This document shows positions 1 through 11,370 of a DNA stretch of 64,000 nucleotides, piece by piece. The stretch is taken from positions 683,602-747,601 of the forward strand of contig JAJVDF010000280.1 of the NCBI GenBank assembly GCA_022410635.1, read 5' to 3'. Within the stretch, counting starts at the first letter, position 1; every line of letters begins with the position of its first letter. The notes beneath the pieces were generated by a model. That model did not search any database and was not told where the DNA came from. It saw nothing but the letters and a program-made list of their open reading frames with translations. This DNA is from Tretioscincus oriximinensis. Lineage: Eukaryota; Chordata; Lepidosauria; Squamata; Gymnophthalmidae. The translations under genes were made by a program, and so were the position numbers.

Positions 1-716
1 CACCACAGCCTCATCCACGCATTGAAGCTTCTAATCTCTGCCTGCCTGGCTGGTCCTGCACGTGGAACAGGTAGCATTTCAGAAAATGCTACCTTGGAGG
101 TCCTGGATTTCAATCTTCTACCTAGCAACCTAAATTTGNCTTCCAGGACTTCCCGCTTGGCTTTCCCAATGTCGTTGGTACCAACATGTACCACAACACC
201 TGGCTCCACCCCAGCACTGTCTAACAGCCTATCTAGATGTAGCGTGATGTCCGCAACCTTTGCACCCGGCAGGCAAGTTACCATGCGGTCATTTCGCCCA
301 TCGCACACCCTCCTCTCAATATGCCTGACTATCGAATCACCCACTACAAGAAGCCCCCCTCCCTCCACCCGTGGAGGACTATCCTCGGTGCAAGAGGATG
401 TCNGCACATCTTCTAAGGAAGGGGTCCCCACTAAGGGAAGCTGTCCCTCTTCCTCGCTCTGATGTCCTCTCTGCCTGAAACCCCCATTCTCCAAGGCAGC
501 TGGAGGGCTGCATTCCCGGGAGTGGGATGCTCCTATGGCATCCCTGGAGGTCTCGTCCTGACGCCTATTCCTGTCTCTCTGCTTCTCCAGGTCAGCAACC
601 TTGGCCTCAAGGGAAGAAACACGTTCCCTGAGAGCCAGGAGCTCCTTGCACCGAACACACACCCATGACTTCTCACCGGCAGGAAAGAAGGAAGGAAAGA
701 AACTTGTGGAAAGACC
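1..716 (-). mobile_element. CR1-type LINE, ORF1 N-terminal and esterase region, still open
   Basis: On the minus strand a single reading frame runs from just below an in-frame stop at 717-719 to the left edge of the window, about 238 codons with no internal stop (two codons contain N). It shows a Cys-x-x-Cys pair at about 648-659, a charged heptad-like coiled-coil stretch (about 560-647), a Pro/Ser/Glu-rich linker, then an SGNH-hydrolase-like domain with a Gly-Asp-Ser block at 333-341 and a Gly-Thr-Asn-Asp block at 171-182. This layout matches ORF1 of vertebrate CR1 retrotransposons, which carry a zinc knuckle and an esterase domain. The C-terminal catalytic Asp/His block would lie off the window. 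An open frame implies a fairly young copy or a well preserved fossil. The 5' end appears truncated in purine-rich sequence near 675-716. Confidence 0.8.
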
Positions 717-1358
717 CTATGCAAGACTCTATGCTAAATCTTAAATGACTTGGCCCCCAGAAATCTAAAGAAGTGCCATATTGACTTACCCATGTTTTAT
801 AATTTTCAGGGAACAACCCATCCTGGATGTATCCCAACCTTTAATAGCTAAATGGGTAGGCACTCGATAGAAAGCATTCTCAGCAATGGAATGGTCTTAC
901 TGCAAAGGATCAAGTTACTCAAGAGAACAGTGAGATCTATTTATCCTGAGCTTTGGCTAAGGAAATAGCTTTCTTTTCCTATATTGAGACATTAAAACTA
1001 TAATATCTTTGTATTAAGATTTGTTTTATTGTAATCTACCCCAAGTCTTTCAGGTATAGAGGAAGTTAAAAAACATTTTTTTTTCCAAATAGTCACCATC
1101 AATGGCATTTTCCTTCCCTTCTGCACTGTGAGGAATAATTTCATAAAAGCATGAAAACAATAATAATAGAAACAGTAACAACAATAACAATAGTAAACCC
1201 AAATAGCTGTAATATTAGGTTGAAGAGCATTCTCCTCCTTAAAAGAAAGGAAATTTGAATTAGTGTTCCTATAGTACTGCATTATGAACTGTTTGATATT
1301 TTCACTGAATTCATTCCCCTTGCCCCTATTAAATTAATTTATAATGGAATAAAGGGCA

Positions 1359-1359
<1 letters not shown>
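717..1359. other. Non-coding AT-rich stretch
   Basis: Only short chance reading frames are present. I recognise no repeat or regulatory site. Confidence 0.6.

Positions 1360-1450
<91 letters not shown>
1360..1450. repeat. (AAT)n microsatellite, about 30 uninterrupted units
   Basis: The tract is a pure AAT/ATA/TAA run of about 90 bp. It gives a poly-leucine reading frame on the minus strand, which is an artefact. Its purity suggests it is length-polymorphic. Confidence 0.97.
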
Positions 1451-2692
1451 GTTTAGATGCTCTGCAAGATTAGGCCTTTGAAACTTTCTAAGAACATTTT
1501 TCACTAATGTTTGCTGAATAATATAATTGTGTCTTGCATCCATTTTTTCTGAATTCAAATAATATCCTGTGCGTAAATTCACACACATATATCCCAGTTG
1601 TTTGCCAATAAATTTGGCTAATTTTGCGACTGATATTCCATAGTGGAGATAATGCTTTCATTTTAAAACTTATGTTTGTTTCTCTTACTCTTTAAATCCC
1701 CTTTTGAAAGAAAAAAAAGGGAGCAGAGAGAGATTCATTAGAAATGTTTATCGCACACAAGGCAACATAACATTGATAGCCTGGAGAAGTGTTGTAGCTT
1801 AGCATTTTTGTCCCCGTAGAATCCATTTTTATATTATGGAAATTTCTGCAGACCTTAGGCCATGAGTATTGAACAATTTTCACCTTTTGTGGCTTCTCAT
1901 TGACCTACAGTACAATATAGGAGATTTTGAACATAAAAGAGTAATTGACAACCTTTGTATTACTCCAAGAGATTTTCTTACCCAAGTGATAAGAAGGAAA
2001 GTTTTAAAGTTTCAGTTCATCGGGAGCGTGTTATTGATAATGAATCTTCAATGTTTGGCAAGTGGGTGGGGGAAAGAAAGAGAAAATTATGGAATTGCTT
2101 TCTTTGTCAATTGTTATTTAGATCATTTCCCAATAAAGGCTGCAGCCAAGTAAGTTTTTTTGAGAGGATCATAATGGTTTCTCACACATATTACTGTCAT
2201 ACCACAATACTATAGTACTCTGGCAACACTCAAATGTCCCATTGTAACACTTTTTCCTTACAACTTGGACCACATGGGTGGTGGCACAGGAATTACCACA
2301 ATATTTTATGTGATTTCAGCAAGAAGACATCGATTATATGCACGATTATGTTGATTTTACATGGAAAAGACAATGGTCATGGATGAAAAACCCACAATAT
2401 GGTTTCCAACAAACTCAGATGTGGTTTTTCCTTTTAATTCACCCACATGGAAAAAAGAGGACAACTGCTAATCGCAAGCAAGGAATTATGCAGGGTTTAA
2501 TGACAATGACAGGAGAACTCGTTATGCATGTGCATGTAGGCTGGCAGAAATGAAATCGCTACAAAAGTGAACGGTCTGGATGTAGCAAATGAGTTTTTTT
2601 CCCTTCGTTATTAATATGTTCATTGCATTAATAAAGTCACTTATATTTCTAGAACAAAACAATCCAGGCAGTGGTTTATTCCAGAATATCAA
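1451..2692. other. Non-coding AT-rich stretch
   Basis: Several 60-95 codon frames occur on both strands, but none has compositional or motif support. I identify no repeat. Confidence 0.55.
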
Positions 2693-2847
2693 GGGCGGTG
2701 CACATAGCTTTTGTTGCTTTCTCCACAACAGACATCCTGTGGAGTAGGTGGGGCTGAGAGAATTGAAAAAACTGTGACTGGCCCAAGGTCACCCAGCTGG
2801 CGTTCATGGAGGAGTTGGGAATCGAACTGGGAGACTACCAGGCAGGA
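2693..2847 (-). mobile_element. tRNA-headed SINE (squamate type), body, split by a CR1
   Basis: Read on the minus strand, this matches the body of the full SINE copies at 41026 and 59521: the B-box-like GGTTCGATTCC block, the 'cacccagctggc' core and the 'ccccacctactccaca' block. The tRNA-like 5' head resumes at 3018 after an inserted CR1 tail. Confidence 0.8.
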
Positions 2848-3017
2848 CTTTTGAAATACCATTTGCAGGGAGTCACGAACAGGAGCAGCATATTTTGCTT
2901 TCCTCTGTTCGGACTGCCCAGGTGCATCTGGTGGGCCTTTGTGTGACACAGAATGCTGGACTCGATGGGCTGTGGCCTGATCCAGTATGGCTCTTCTTAT
3001 GTTCTTATGTTCTTATG
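2848..3017 (+). mobile_element. CR1 3' end, (TTCTTATG) tail, inserted in the SINE
   Basis: This is the 3' UTR of the same CR1 subfamily seen in antisense at 17857, 20525, 41975 and 46698. It ends in three TTCTTATG-type units, the usual CR1 3' microsatellite. It interrupts a SINE, so it is younger than that SINE copy. Confidence 0.82.
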
Positions 3018-3054
3018 AATCCAACACTCTAACCACCCCACCAAACTGTCTCTC
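3018..3054 (-). mobile_element. SINE tRNA-like head (continuation of 2693-2847)
   Basis: The antisense of the A-box region of the SINE head continues directly from the body across the CR1 insertion. Confidence 0.75.
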
Positions 3055-3152
3055 ATATCCCTCTCATCCAAGGGACTCACAATGGCTTAAAAGATTAGTT
3101 TTCGGCCAAAGGCTTAGATCTATTCTAATCTTCCCCACCACATTTGTGGCAG
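3055..3152 (-). mobile_element. Fragment of second SINE family (3' half)
   Basis: It resembles the 3' half of the SINE at 13931-14240: an 'agggactcacaatggctta' block followed by 'tctaatcttccccacca'. It is diverged and truncated. Confidence 0.6.
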
Positions 3153-4015
3153 TGCCTTTAATCTAACTGGAGAGTGCATAAAGACACCCTTGAGTTATAT
3201 ATGTTCAGGTAATCTGAATTTACTACCAAATACAATAATTCTATACTTCCTTATATTATCATTTCATATTTTGCACAAAATCAAACCCAGTTTTGCAAGA
3301 AATTTCTGTTTCTATTTTGTATGTTTCAATCAAATGTATCAAATAGGCTTCCCCACAAGTGATTTCTGTTCTATGCATTTGCCCTAGAATGGAGTTGTCT
3401 GAAATGGAACACGATATTAATCAATGATAGTGCCATTTCATGTAATATGTGAAAATGAAACTAGAACCAGGCAAACGACAGTAAGGAAGAAGTAAAATTT
3501 ACAAAGGAGTATTTGAAACTTAGTAAAATCACTATCCTCCAAGGGTATAATTACTAGCTAGACAAAAATAATATTTATTCTCCTTAAATGCTGTATCTGC
3601 ATTCACTGCATGTTGTCCTGTATGTTAATGTTGCGATAAAGATGTGCTTGTTTGTGATTTTCTAAGTGGCAGAGAATGGTTGCAGTCTGGTTACCAAATA
3701 ATTCAGTCCACAACTTTGTTAACTTCAAACATACTTTACTAATAGGGTAGGGTTACTGGGATATAAAACAATAACATATTTTCTATATCCTACATTTTTC
3801 TGCCTCTTCATTCAAGGAGAGCAGATTGGCAACTTCAAAGTATGAGGGCTGGAGTAGAGTGGTGCCTGCAAAAAGGGCAGAGAGCAAAAAAAATATCTAG
3901 GACTTTTCAGATAAAGATTTTCAATTGAAACTCTTTGGCATGAATATTGTAGAAATTCCTACACAATGGTAGAAGAAACTATTGAGAGATGTTACTATTT
4001 GAGAGATGTTACCAC
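3153..4015. other. Non-coding AT-rich stretch
   Basis: Nothing is recognised here. Reading frames are short and unsupported. Confidence 0.55.
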
Positions 4016-4600
4016 TATGTCATTGTGTGTCACTGTGCCAGTGGTGGGTGGTGGTGGTGGGGTGGTGGCAATTACTGGACTGTCCCTCATGAGCAGTGGC
4101 CATTACACCACCACTCACAAGGTCCAGTCTGGGTTCCACCACAGGGGAGCAGAGGCAGTAGGGATGACATTGTACGCAATGTTGTCTTCCCCCCTGCCTC
4201 ACCAAGACCAGGCCACTGCAGCGGCCTGAGCCTGATGCCCCCCTGTCATGCTTGGGGGAGACTGCTGTTGTAGGGGCAGTGTCCCCTGATCCCCAGAGAG
4301 TTTAGTTCAGCAGCAGCCTTTTGGCCACTGCCAGAGTAAACCCACCCTATCACCTGTGCTATGCTCAACTATTGGACTAACATACTGCAACCTTGGGCCT
4401 ACTCTCTCCCTCCTCTCTGTTACTCTTGCAGAAGGCGAGGCATGCATCATGTGGCTTCTGCTCCACTTCCCACTCCCTCGCCTGCTTCCCACGCCGCCTC
4501 CCTGCCGCCTCCTGGCTGCCTCAGCCATTCCCTCAGCCATTCCCTCCCCCTCCCCACAGTTGAACAAGACCTTAAAACTGTTACAGTTGGACGAGACCTT
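4016..4600. other. GC-richer, compositionally skewed non-coding block
   Basis: A GGT/GTG-rich run at 4043-4070 is partly complementary to 'accaccactca' near 4110, so weak folding is possible. Around 4400-4570 a pyrimidine-rich, CCTCC-type stretch follows. I do not recognise a repeat family. Frames of 85-100 codons overlap on both strands here, as expected from skewed composition, and none looks like a protein. Confidence 0.45.
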
Positions 4601-6995
4601 AATGGTCAATGTTTGATCTCAGAAAACTCTATGTATAGACTGAAAGCTGAAAATAATATTTAGTAATAGGCTGCCTCCAGCCTACTGTGCTTTGCAGTGA
4701 AAGTGTAGTGCTTTGTTGTTTCTATCCCTCAGAGGTATGGGAGACTGTTCTTGAAGCTCATGCTTTAAAACTGTGATATTGTCTGGTGTGGACCAGCTTC
4801 TTTGTGCAGCCAGTGCCTTTCCAGACCCACTGATTCTACATTTCTGACCATGAAAGGGCAAGTGCAGATATGGCCTCACTGCTTTAACGATAACAAAAAA
4901 CTTACCACGAGTAGATTTAGTTAAATATTTTGTACCACATATATTATTTTAGTATCTGAAGGAAGGGATCTTCTGAATCCAAAAATTATCATATATCATA
5001 GGTATATCATATATCATTTCTCTGAAACTGACATATAGCATAGGGTAAATTAAGCTTTTGAATATTTAATGTACCCGATGTTATGCTTGTAACGTTTGTA
5101 GTAAACATACTGACTGGCGTCTTATAACTGAAATAAAATATTTTTGTTGTCCTTAGCATTCTTCTGTTCTCTGACCAATATTTATAGTTTCTTGCATATA
5201 CTGTAAGTACTAAATTTGGAATACATTACTGAGTTATTTTCAATGTAAGGTCAGGCTGCATGGAATAGCACTTGGAACAGACATTTGTTTTGCTTCTTTG
5301 GAAAGGATAATGCATATTGAAGGCTCCTTAGTGCTCTTAAGCAACTATGGAAAAATCTTTCAATCTGCTCTTTCATTTATTTGTTGTATTTAAATTTAAC
5401 CACACTGCTTTCGTTTGATATAATAAAAGACCATCATCTGTCCTGAGTTCAATATAAGTGGTTTGCCTATCAAACATATTACAGTTCATTCCATATTTAG
5501 TGTTTTACTAATAGCTTAAATTGTACGTTGAGGTCAAGCACCAGTATTGATCGTTTACTATATAAATATTACTATTAATTAGACATTGACTTGGAAAACT
5601 TATCTGACTTTATCAGATTTTCCAGTGGCTTATCAGAAAACAACATAATTAAAATGAACACAACAAGAAATTGATTATACAAATGAAAAATGTGGTTGAT
5701 TGCTACATAATGAATTAAATATGATGTTAATTTGTTTTATATTAATATTAAAGAAGAATGCAGGTCCTAGGATAAACCACAGATTAAAAACATTGTCACA
5801 TGTGAAAACAAAACAGTTTGTACTTTGTTTTTCTGTTTGATGTTTCTTTGAAACGTCAAGGATCCCCAAGGTCAATCTCAAATGTAAAGGACCACCTTAT
5901 CAGAGAGGTACTCAACCAGAGATGGCAAACTTCAGATTTAAGCCAACATCCTTGAGTTGTAATAGTTTTCCATGATATTAGGCACTGTACAGTGATTGAC
6001 TGTAATTTGACATTTTTGCCCATTTCAACCATAGTTAAAAAGTCGTTCTTAGGGCTGAAAACATCTGATTGATAAAAGGATGCCACTTACTCATCTTTGA
6101 GATAGGGTAAAGCACTTCTGTGAACAATATATTCTGTTTTAAATTCCAATTGTAACAAACCTCATGTTTTGCCTCACTATTTCTATTAAAACACGTTCAC
6201 GATTGCATCTCATTTACCTCCAGTTTCCATTAAATGTGGTTGAAGAGCATAAAGGGAAAAGCCCAGATAGAAATTGATGCCTCTTCTGTAGTGCACCCAG
6301 AAATATCCTGCAAACCACATGTGTATAGACCCTCACAGATCATGGATTGAACCCAATAGCCTTTGAATTTCAAGAGCATCTTATTTAAAAGTACTATCAT
6401 ATTCAGCCATATTGGCCAAAAAGGGGACAGAATTTGGAATTTGGCAGAATGCTGTGAAACTTCAATAAATCCAGCAGAATATTGTGCAATCAAATGTGAA
6501 GACTTCCATTTCCAGCTAATACTCATTCAAACTCGTAACCAAACAGCTATTCCAGTTGGATTTAGAGGAAGTAAATGAAGACAAAGCAAATATTTAGGAA
6601 AAGACAAGCAAAACTCTTTCAGAAATATGGCATAATCCAAGATGGTAAGAGGAAGCTATATGATTGCTTTAGATCCCACAATCAGCTGACACCATCCTTG
6701 GCAAATGGAAGCAAGAAATCCTGCTGTGGTTTGCTTCTGGAATCACTGCTCTTGCAAAAGTATCCTAGGAAACACCCATCTACTTGATCTTCCTTTCTTC
6801 CTCCCTCTGTCTTTTTTGCGTACTTCGTGACATGAGTACATTTGCAAGAGCAGTGATTCCACAAGAAAATGGCAGACAAATATTTTTTGTCATTACCATA
6901 TAGAGCATTTTTTGTGCATTATCCTGGAAATATGTGTGGCAATTCCAATAAAGCCCCAGGAAAATCATGGTTTTTAAATTATGTCTGGAGGTATC
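4601..6995. other. Long AT-rich non-coding stretch
   Basis: No repeat is recognised over about 2.4 kb, which is unusual for this repeat-dense window. The absence of recognisable insertions between 4900 and 5800 fits either single-copy ancestral sequence or old unrecognised repeats. A 19-bp segment 'tcactgctcttgcaaaagt' near 6743 has a close inverted match ('ttgcaagagcagtgattcc') near 6842. Confidence 0.5.
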
Positions 6996-7077
6996 TATGC
7001 TGCTCAAAACAATTAAGGGAACACTTTAACATAACAAGTTATGTTAAGGTGTTCCCTTAATTGTTTTGAGCAGTATA
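6996..7077. mobile_element. Short mariner/Tc1-like hairpin MITE, copy 1
   Basis: This is an almost complete inverted repeat. The left end TGCTCAAAACAATTAAGGG and its complement on the right are separated by a few bases and bounded by TA-rich flanks. A second copy lies at 29109-29193. The terminal TA dinucleotides fit Tc1/mariner insertion, but the superfamily is inferred. Confidence 0.8.
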
Positions 7078-8265
7078 TATTCAGATGAACAGCGCAAAGC
7101 AGAATTCCTCAAACTGAGTCTCATTTTCCTAAATCACTACTGGGAGAAAATTCTTGAATTGAGCTCTGCTTTATATTTTTGAACGATCAGTATTAAAGTC
7201 CAAATTGTAACAGCTTAAGCCATTTCCCCCCATTCAGTGCTCCAGACAAGGAAGGTTCAGTGGGAAGAGAGAGAAAAGGAGAAGGGGGGTGGGGGTAGAG
7301 ATTGTTAAATGACAGAGAACCAGTTCAGTTTTCAAAGAATAAATGTAGCCCCAAGTGAAAAACATGATATAAATGCAAGACGATGGCAAAATAAACAAAG
7401 CCTGCTATTCTGAAGTTTCAGTGGTTATTCATCATTGTCAAGAGTTTCTTTACAGTATAACCATTACAGCAGCTCAGAAAAGTGGCAGGTCATCATAGAT
7501 GGTATTTCTACATCTTAAGGGTATCCTTTCCAGGGATAAAGGGTGGGGGTGGAGGACACCAAATAGTTGAAAAACTGCACTCAGGGAAAAAGTCATGATA
7601 TTAAAACTTTAAAAACTTTTTTGCTGAAAGTATTTTTTTTAACCAAGCAAAACAGCTCTGATGAAATGTCAAAAGAGAAGCAATATGTAGCTGGAGTTAC
7701 CAGTGTAAACAAAAGGTTTTTTAGCTGCGGAGCACAGAAAGCTTTTTCACACTTAACTGGGAAACAGCTTCAAGCTGATCACTGCGGGGTGATCACATCT
7801 CGATCCATTTCAGCACCCTCGAGGCACCCTGAAATATTTCCAATCTTTACCTGCTATGGACAGATTAAACGATGTCACAAGCATTCTTGAAGCATCAGGA
7901 ATAGATTGGGAGCAATGCTTTTGCTGTAAGATGGAGGACATCAAAATTCTTGCACCCATTCACCAGGCATAGTGTACCCACACCAAATTGCAACTAGATG
8001 TGTGTGGCTGGTTGACTTCAAGGGCGATTGGAGCCATTTGCATGCAGAGCATTGGAATAGTTCTATTCCTATAAAGCTGTATCCTGCTAGCAATGGCAGG
8101 AGCAAATTATTAGATGTGCCATTGACATTGTTAGCATGGATGGGCAGGAATATGAATGGTCCAGTGCTCTGCAACTGAATGGCCCCAGTTGCTGTTGAAA
8201 TTAACCAGTTGGAAATTGTTTTGTTATATTGTTCCACTCAGATAAGGGAACTCAGAAGATGCTGG
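7078..8265. other. Non-coding stretch
   Basis: No recognised repeat. A 107-codon frame at 7567-7890 has no recognisable domain and no flanking splice or context support. Confidence 0.5.
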
Positions 8266-8402
8266 GAAGAAGAAGAAGAAGAAGAAGAAGAAGAAGAAGA
8301 AGAAGAAGAAGAAGAAGAAGAAGAAGAAGAAGAAGAAGAAGAAGAAGAAGAAGAAGAAGAAGGAGGAGGAGGAGGAGGAGGAGGAGGAGGAGGAGGAGGA
8401 GG
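8266..8402. repeat. (GAA)32 followed by (GGA)14 compound microsatellite
   Basis: About 96 bp of GAA units switch cleanly to about 42 bp of GGA units. The tract abuts the 3' end of an antisense SINE at 8403. It translates to poly-Glu/poly-Gly, which is an artefact. Pure purine strands of this kind can form triplex (H-DNA) structures. Confidence 0.95.
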
Positions 8403-8552
8403 ACTTGACCAAGAAGAATTCAAAGTGGTTTACTTCACTTTGTGAAGTAAATAGGGAGAACTCCAAAGAACTGTGACTACCCCCAAATCATCTAGTTGAC
8501 TTTATATAAGAATACAGAATTGAACCAGGAGACTACAACACTAATCATGCGA
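8403..8552 (-). mobile_element. tRNA-headed SINE, diverged
   Basis: On the minus strand it keeps the order of blocks of the squamate SINE: tRNA-like head at the right, 'gaattgaaccaggag', 'caaagaactgtgact' and 'tcaaagtggttta'. The GAA/GGA microsatellite sits at its 3' tail. Confidence 0.7.
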
Positions 8553-9476
8553 CATTTATAGTTTCTGACCAACAACACTGTAATGTTCATTTCCTGGGTG
8601 CATGTTGACTGCATGGTCTGTGAATCATTTCCTGTGTTCAACAACAGCCCCTCAGCTAGCCTATGTAGTCAGCTGGCAGCATGACCTCAGAAACACCACT
8701 AAAAATAAATTAAATAAAGAATATGCACTGTACTGTGACCTACTGAAAGACCTACTGAGCTGTTGTATAGTTTGGCACCTGGAGAAGCGAAGGGCCATAC
8801 TGGTGACACACTCTTTCAGGGCACCCATTGCAACATGACAGGGCATAAAGTTGCTATGCAAACATACATTCTATTTTTGTTACCAGTTAAGGATGAAATT
8901 CATGCATATTGTTAGCCAAAGGTAAAAGGTATGGAGCAGCATAATTGGGCCTTTACACTATGATTTTGAAAGACTCATATTGGTTTATATGGAATAAACT
9001 GATCCTGGAGCTATACCAGGCCTTTTAGTATGTTCAGCTTTAGTAGATTCAGGAGTAGAGGCTCAGATCTTAGAGCTGAACAGAGATTTCCCTGGAAAAG
9101 CATACCACCTCTGTCCTGTCCTGCTATCCAGCTGATTCATTCATTTTCCATCCCTGCTTTGTGTCCATTCTTGATAGGTTGTTGGCCTTTCCTAGCCACT
9201 TCTCCAAATCTGATAGGTTGATGTGCTAACTTTGTCCAATCACCTGCCTTCTCACTCCGTTACCTCAAAATGTCCAACTGCACAGACCTAAAGATTTACT
9301 GTATGCAACCAAATACTATGACAGTAACATAGTTCAACAAACATTTACAACACTACCATGTTTTACAAAAATATTTACATTGTAGCATGTAAAGGAATTA
9401 TATAGATTTATATACAAAGATTGTATAAGGCTCAGGTTAAACATGCTATATCTGATGTTTGGGGCCCGGCCTTCGT
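8553..9476. other. Non-coding stretch
   Basis: Nothing recognised. Confidence 0.5.
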
Positions 9477-9643
9477 GAGGCTCAAAATGCACTATACTTT
9501 ATTCTGCTCCAGAAAGAGACTAAGGCGCCTGCTATCCACATGCCATTCTGGTTTAGTGCAGATGCTTCTGGGTGGCTATGCAGACAGGAGGCTTCTTAAA
9601 TCCCTTTCTGGAACAGAATAAGGCCCAGTGCATTTTGAGGCTC
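9477..9643. mobile_element. Inverted-repeat element, arms about 44 bp
   Basis: 9477-9520 is repeated in inverted orientation at 9601-9643 with few mismatches. The arms contain 'caaaatgcactatac' and its complement. The arms flank about 80 bp. This is consistent with a MITE of unknown superfamily; no clear target duplication was found. Confidence 0.65.
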
Positions 9644-11200
9644 AGTTTGCCAAACGTAAATATTATTTGTGTACTTTTATGTCAAAAAACCTATATTCTT
9701 ATCCTGGTTTTCTAATACAGATTCTGCTGAAATTAGATTGTTAGCTGTTGCAGGGGCACAGGGAAATCATAAAAAAAACACATCCTAACCTAAGGGATGA
9801 AGCTGCCTTGGCATTTTTGGCAGCCAAAGAGTATGCTCTTTTATCAGATTAAATTATTCTTCTAGGTTCAGCTGGAGAAGTCTCTCATTGGGTATTACAA
9901 GTTAATTTTGTTTTAATATACCGTTTTGCATTTTAAGAAGTTGGGATTTTATGGGCTCTTAGCTATTGTGAGAGAAGAATGGGCACCCGCAGCAAGGAAT
10001 ACATATCTCTNGGTGAATAACTTAAAACACCTTCTGGATAAGGTGAGCTAAATTTCAATGCCAGGCCATTGATTGTTATACTTACGGAAAGAACAAAGCA
10101 TCACCGAAGGACAAAATCTTGTGTATGTATTTTCATAATTTATTTTATTATTTGAATTCATACCTTGGAGAAAAATGTCTGGAATTTTCTAAGAAAATAT
10201 TACTGTGGAATATTTGTTCTAAAGAGAATTATGAGATTTTAATGAATGTTGTGTCCATCATAGCTTTACTATTCTCTTTTAACATCAGGAATGCGATTAA
10301 ACTGGTATTTAAAAGAGAGAATCTGGGGTATATTCATGTATGTTTGTACTCTTTATATTACTATTCAAGTAATTAAAAACACAAAGCTAAAGGCTGACCT
10401 GTCCATTCTCTTTGGCTCAAATGAATTCAGTTTTGTGTTGGGGGAGAAGGGGGAGGAAAGGGTTTAAATAACATTTTCCTTAATAGTGTGAAAAGTTAAT
10501 TATTAGTGTCAATTGGAAACGCATTCACGGAGTAGTTACACTGTTAACTGACAAGGGTTAATTGCTTCTATTGTAAATTAAATAATGTGTATAATTTGGA
10601 AGAATGATGCATGGAGAGTGCTTAAACTAGTTGCTTTAATACTATTATTTTGCTGGTCTATACGTATTTTAACTTTTGGTCTACCACTCACGAAGCCTGC
10701 TCAATGCAAATTTAAGAGGTCTTTTTTTGGCTCACTTATAAGCACAAAGAAATGGATGTAATAAGATGATTACACTAAGCAGAAAGACTTCTAACAAGTG
10801 CAGAACATTGTTATCCATTGATGTAAATGGGAATTTAAAAAGAAAAGTCTAAAATATTTATTGGAAGTTTCAAAAGCATATTCAGTTAATCATGCAAGTC
10901 AGAAAACGAACCTCATTTGTTTGTTTATTATTTGTTTGGCTATATCATTCTTCAACCTGAGGTATTCGACTGTTTTTGTGTAGTTACAGCTGCTACCACT
11001 AAAATGCATTCACTTCCATTCGAGATCAGGCTACCACTGCCGCTGGGAACTGACTGATAATCTTCCAGACTTACCCTTTCTCTTCCACTTCCTGCAAGTA
11101 AGGCAGCCCTTCTGATGAAAGCTGAGGGAGAATAGCTATCATGGAAACTGATGCAGGATCTTCCCAGATTGCATTCTCTCCCTTATTTCCTCAGGTAAGA
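9644..11200. other. AT-rich non-coding stretch; possible conserved element at 10380-10870
   Basis: No repeat is recognised. 10380-10870 is rich in homeodomain-type TAAT/ATTA cores and lacks any repeat signature, so it is a candidate conserved non-coding element. That is inference only. Confidence 0.4.
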
Positions 11201-11370
11201 ATAAGAATTTGTTTTTATACCCAGCTTTTCTCAACCTGAAAGGGCTCAAAGCAGCTTTTTGGCCCTTTGTTCTCAACAGTCACCTTGTGAAGTAGGTGGG
11301 CCTGACTCCAAAGAACAGTGGCTGGCCATGTTTTCCTAGCTCACTCTACCACAATACCAGGCTGGCTTCA
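11201..11370 (-). mobile_element. tRNA-headed SINE, diverged
   Basis: On the minus strand it shows the blocks 'caaagaacagtggctgg', 'cttgtgaagtaggtggg' and a tail reading 'tttttatacccagcttttc'. The head at the right is degraded. Confidence 0.65.

Noticed and set aside
1334..1588. 84-codon frame with a long leucine run
   Set aside because: It is the translation of the (AAT)n microsatellite.
8179..8466. Poly-Glu/poly-Gly, poly-Ser/Pro and poly-Phe frames
   Set aside because: All three are readings of the GAA/GGA microsatellite.
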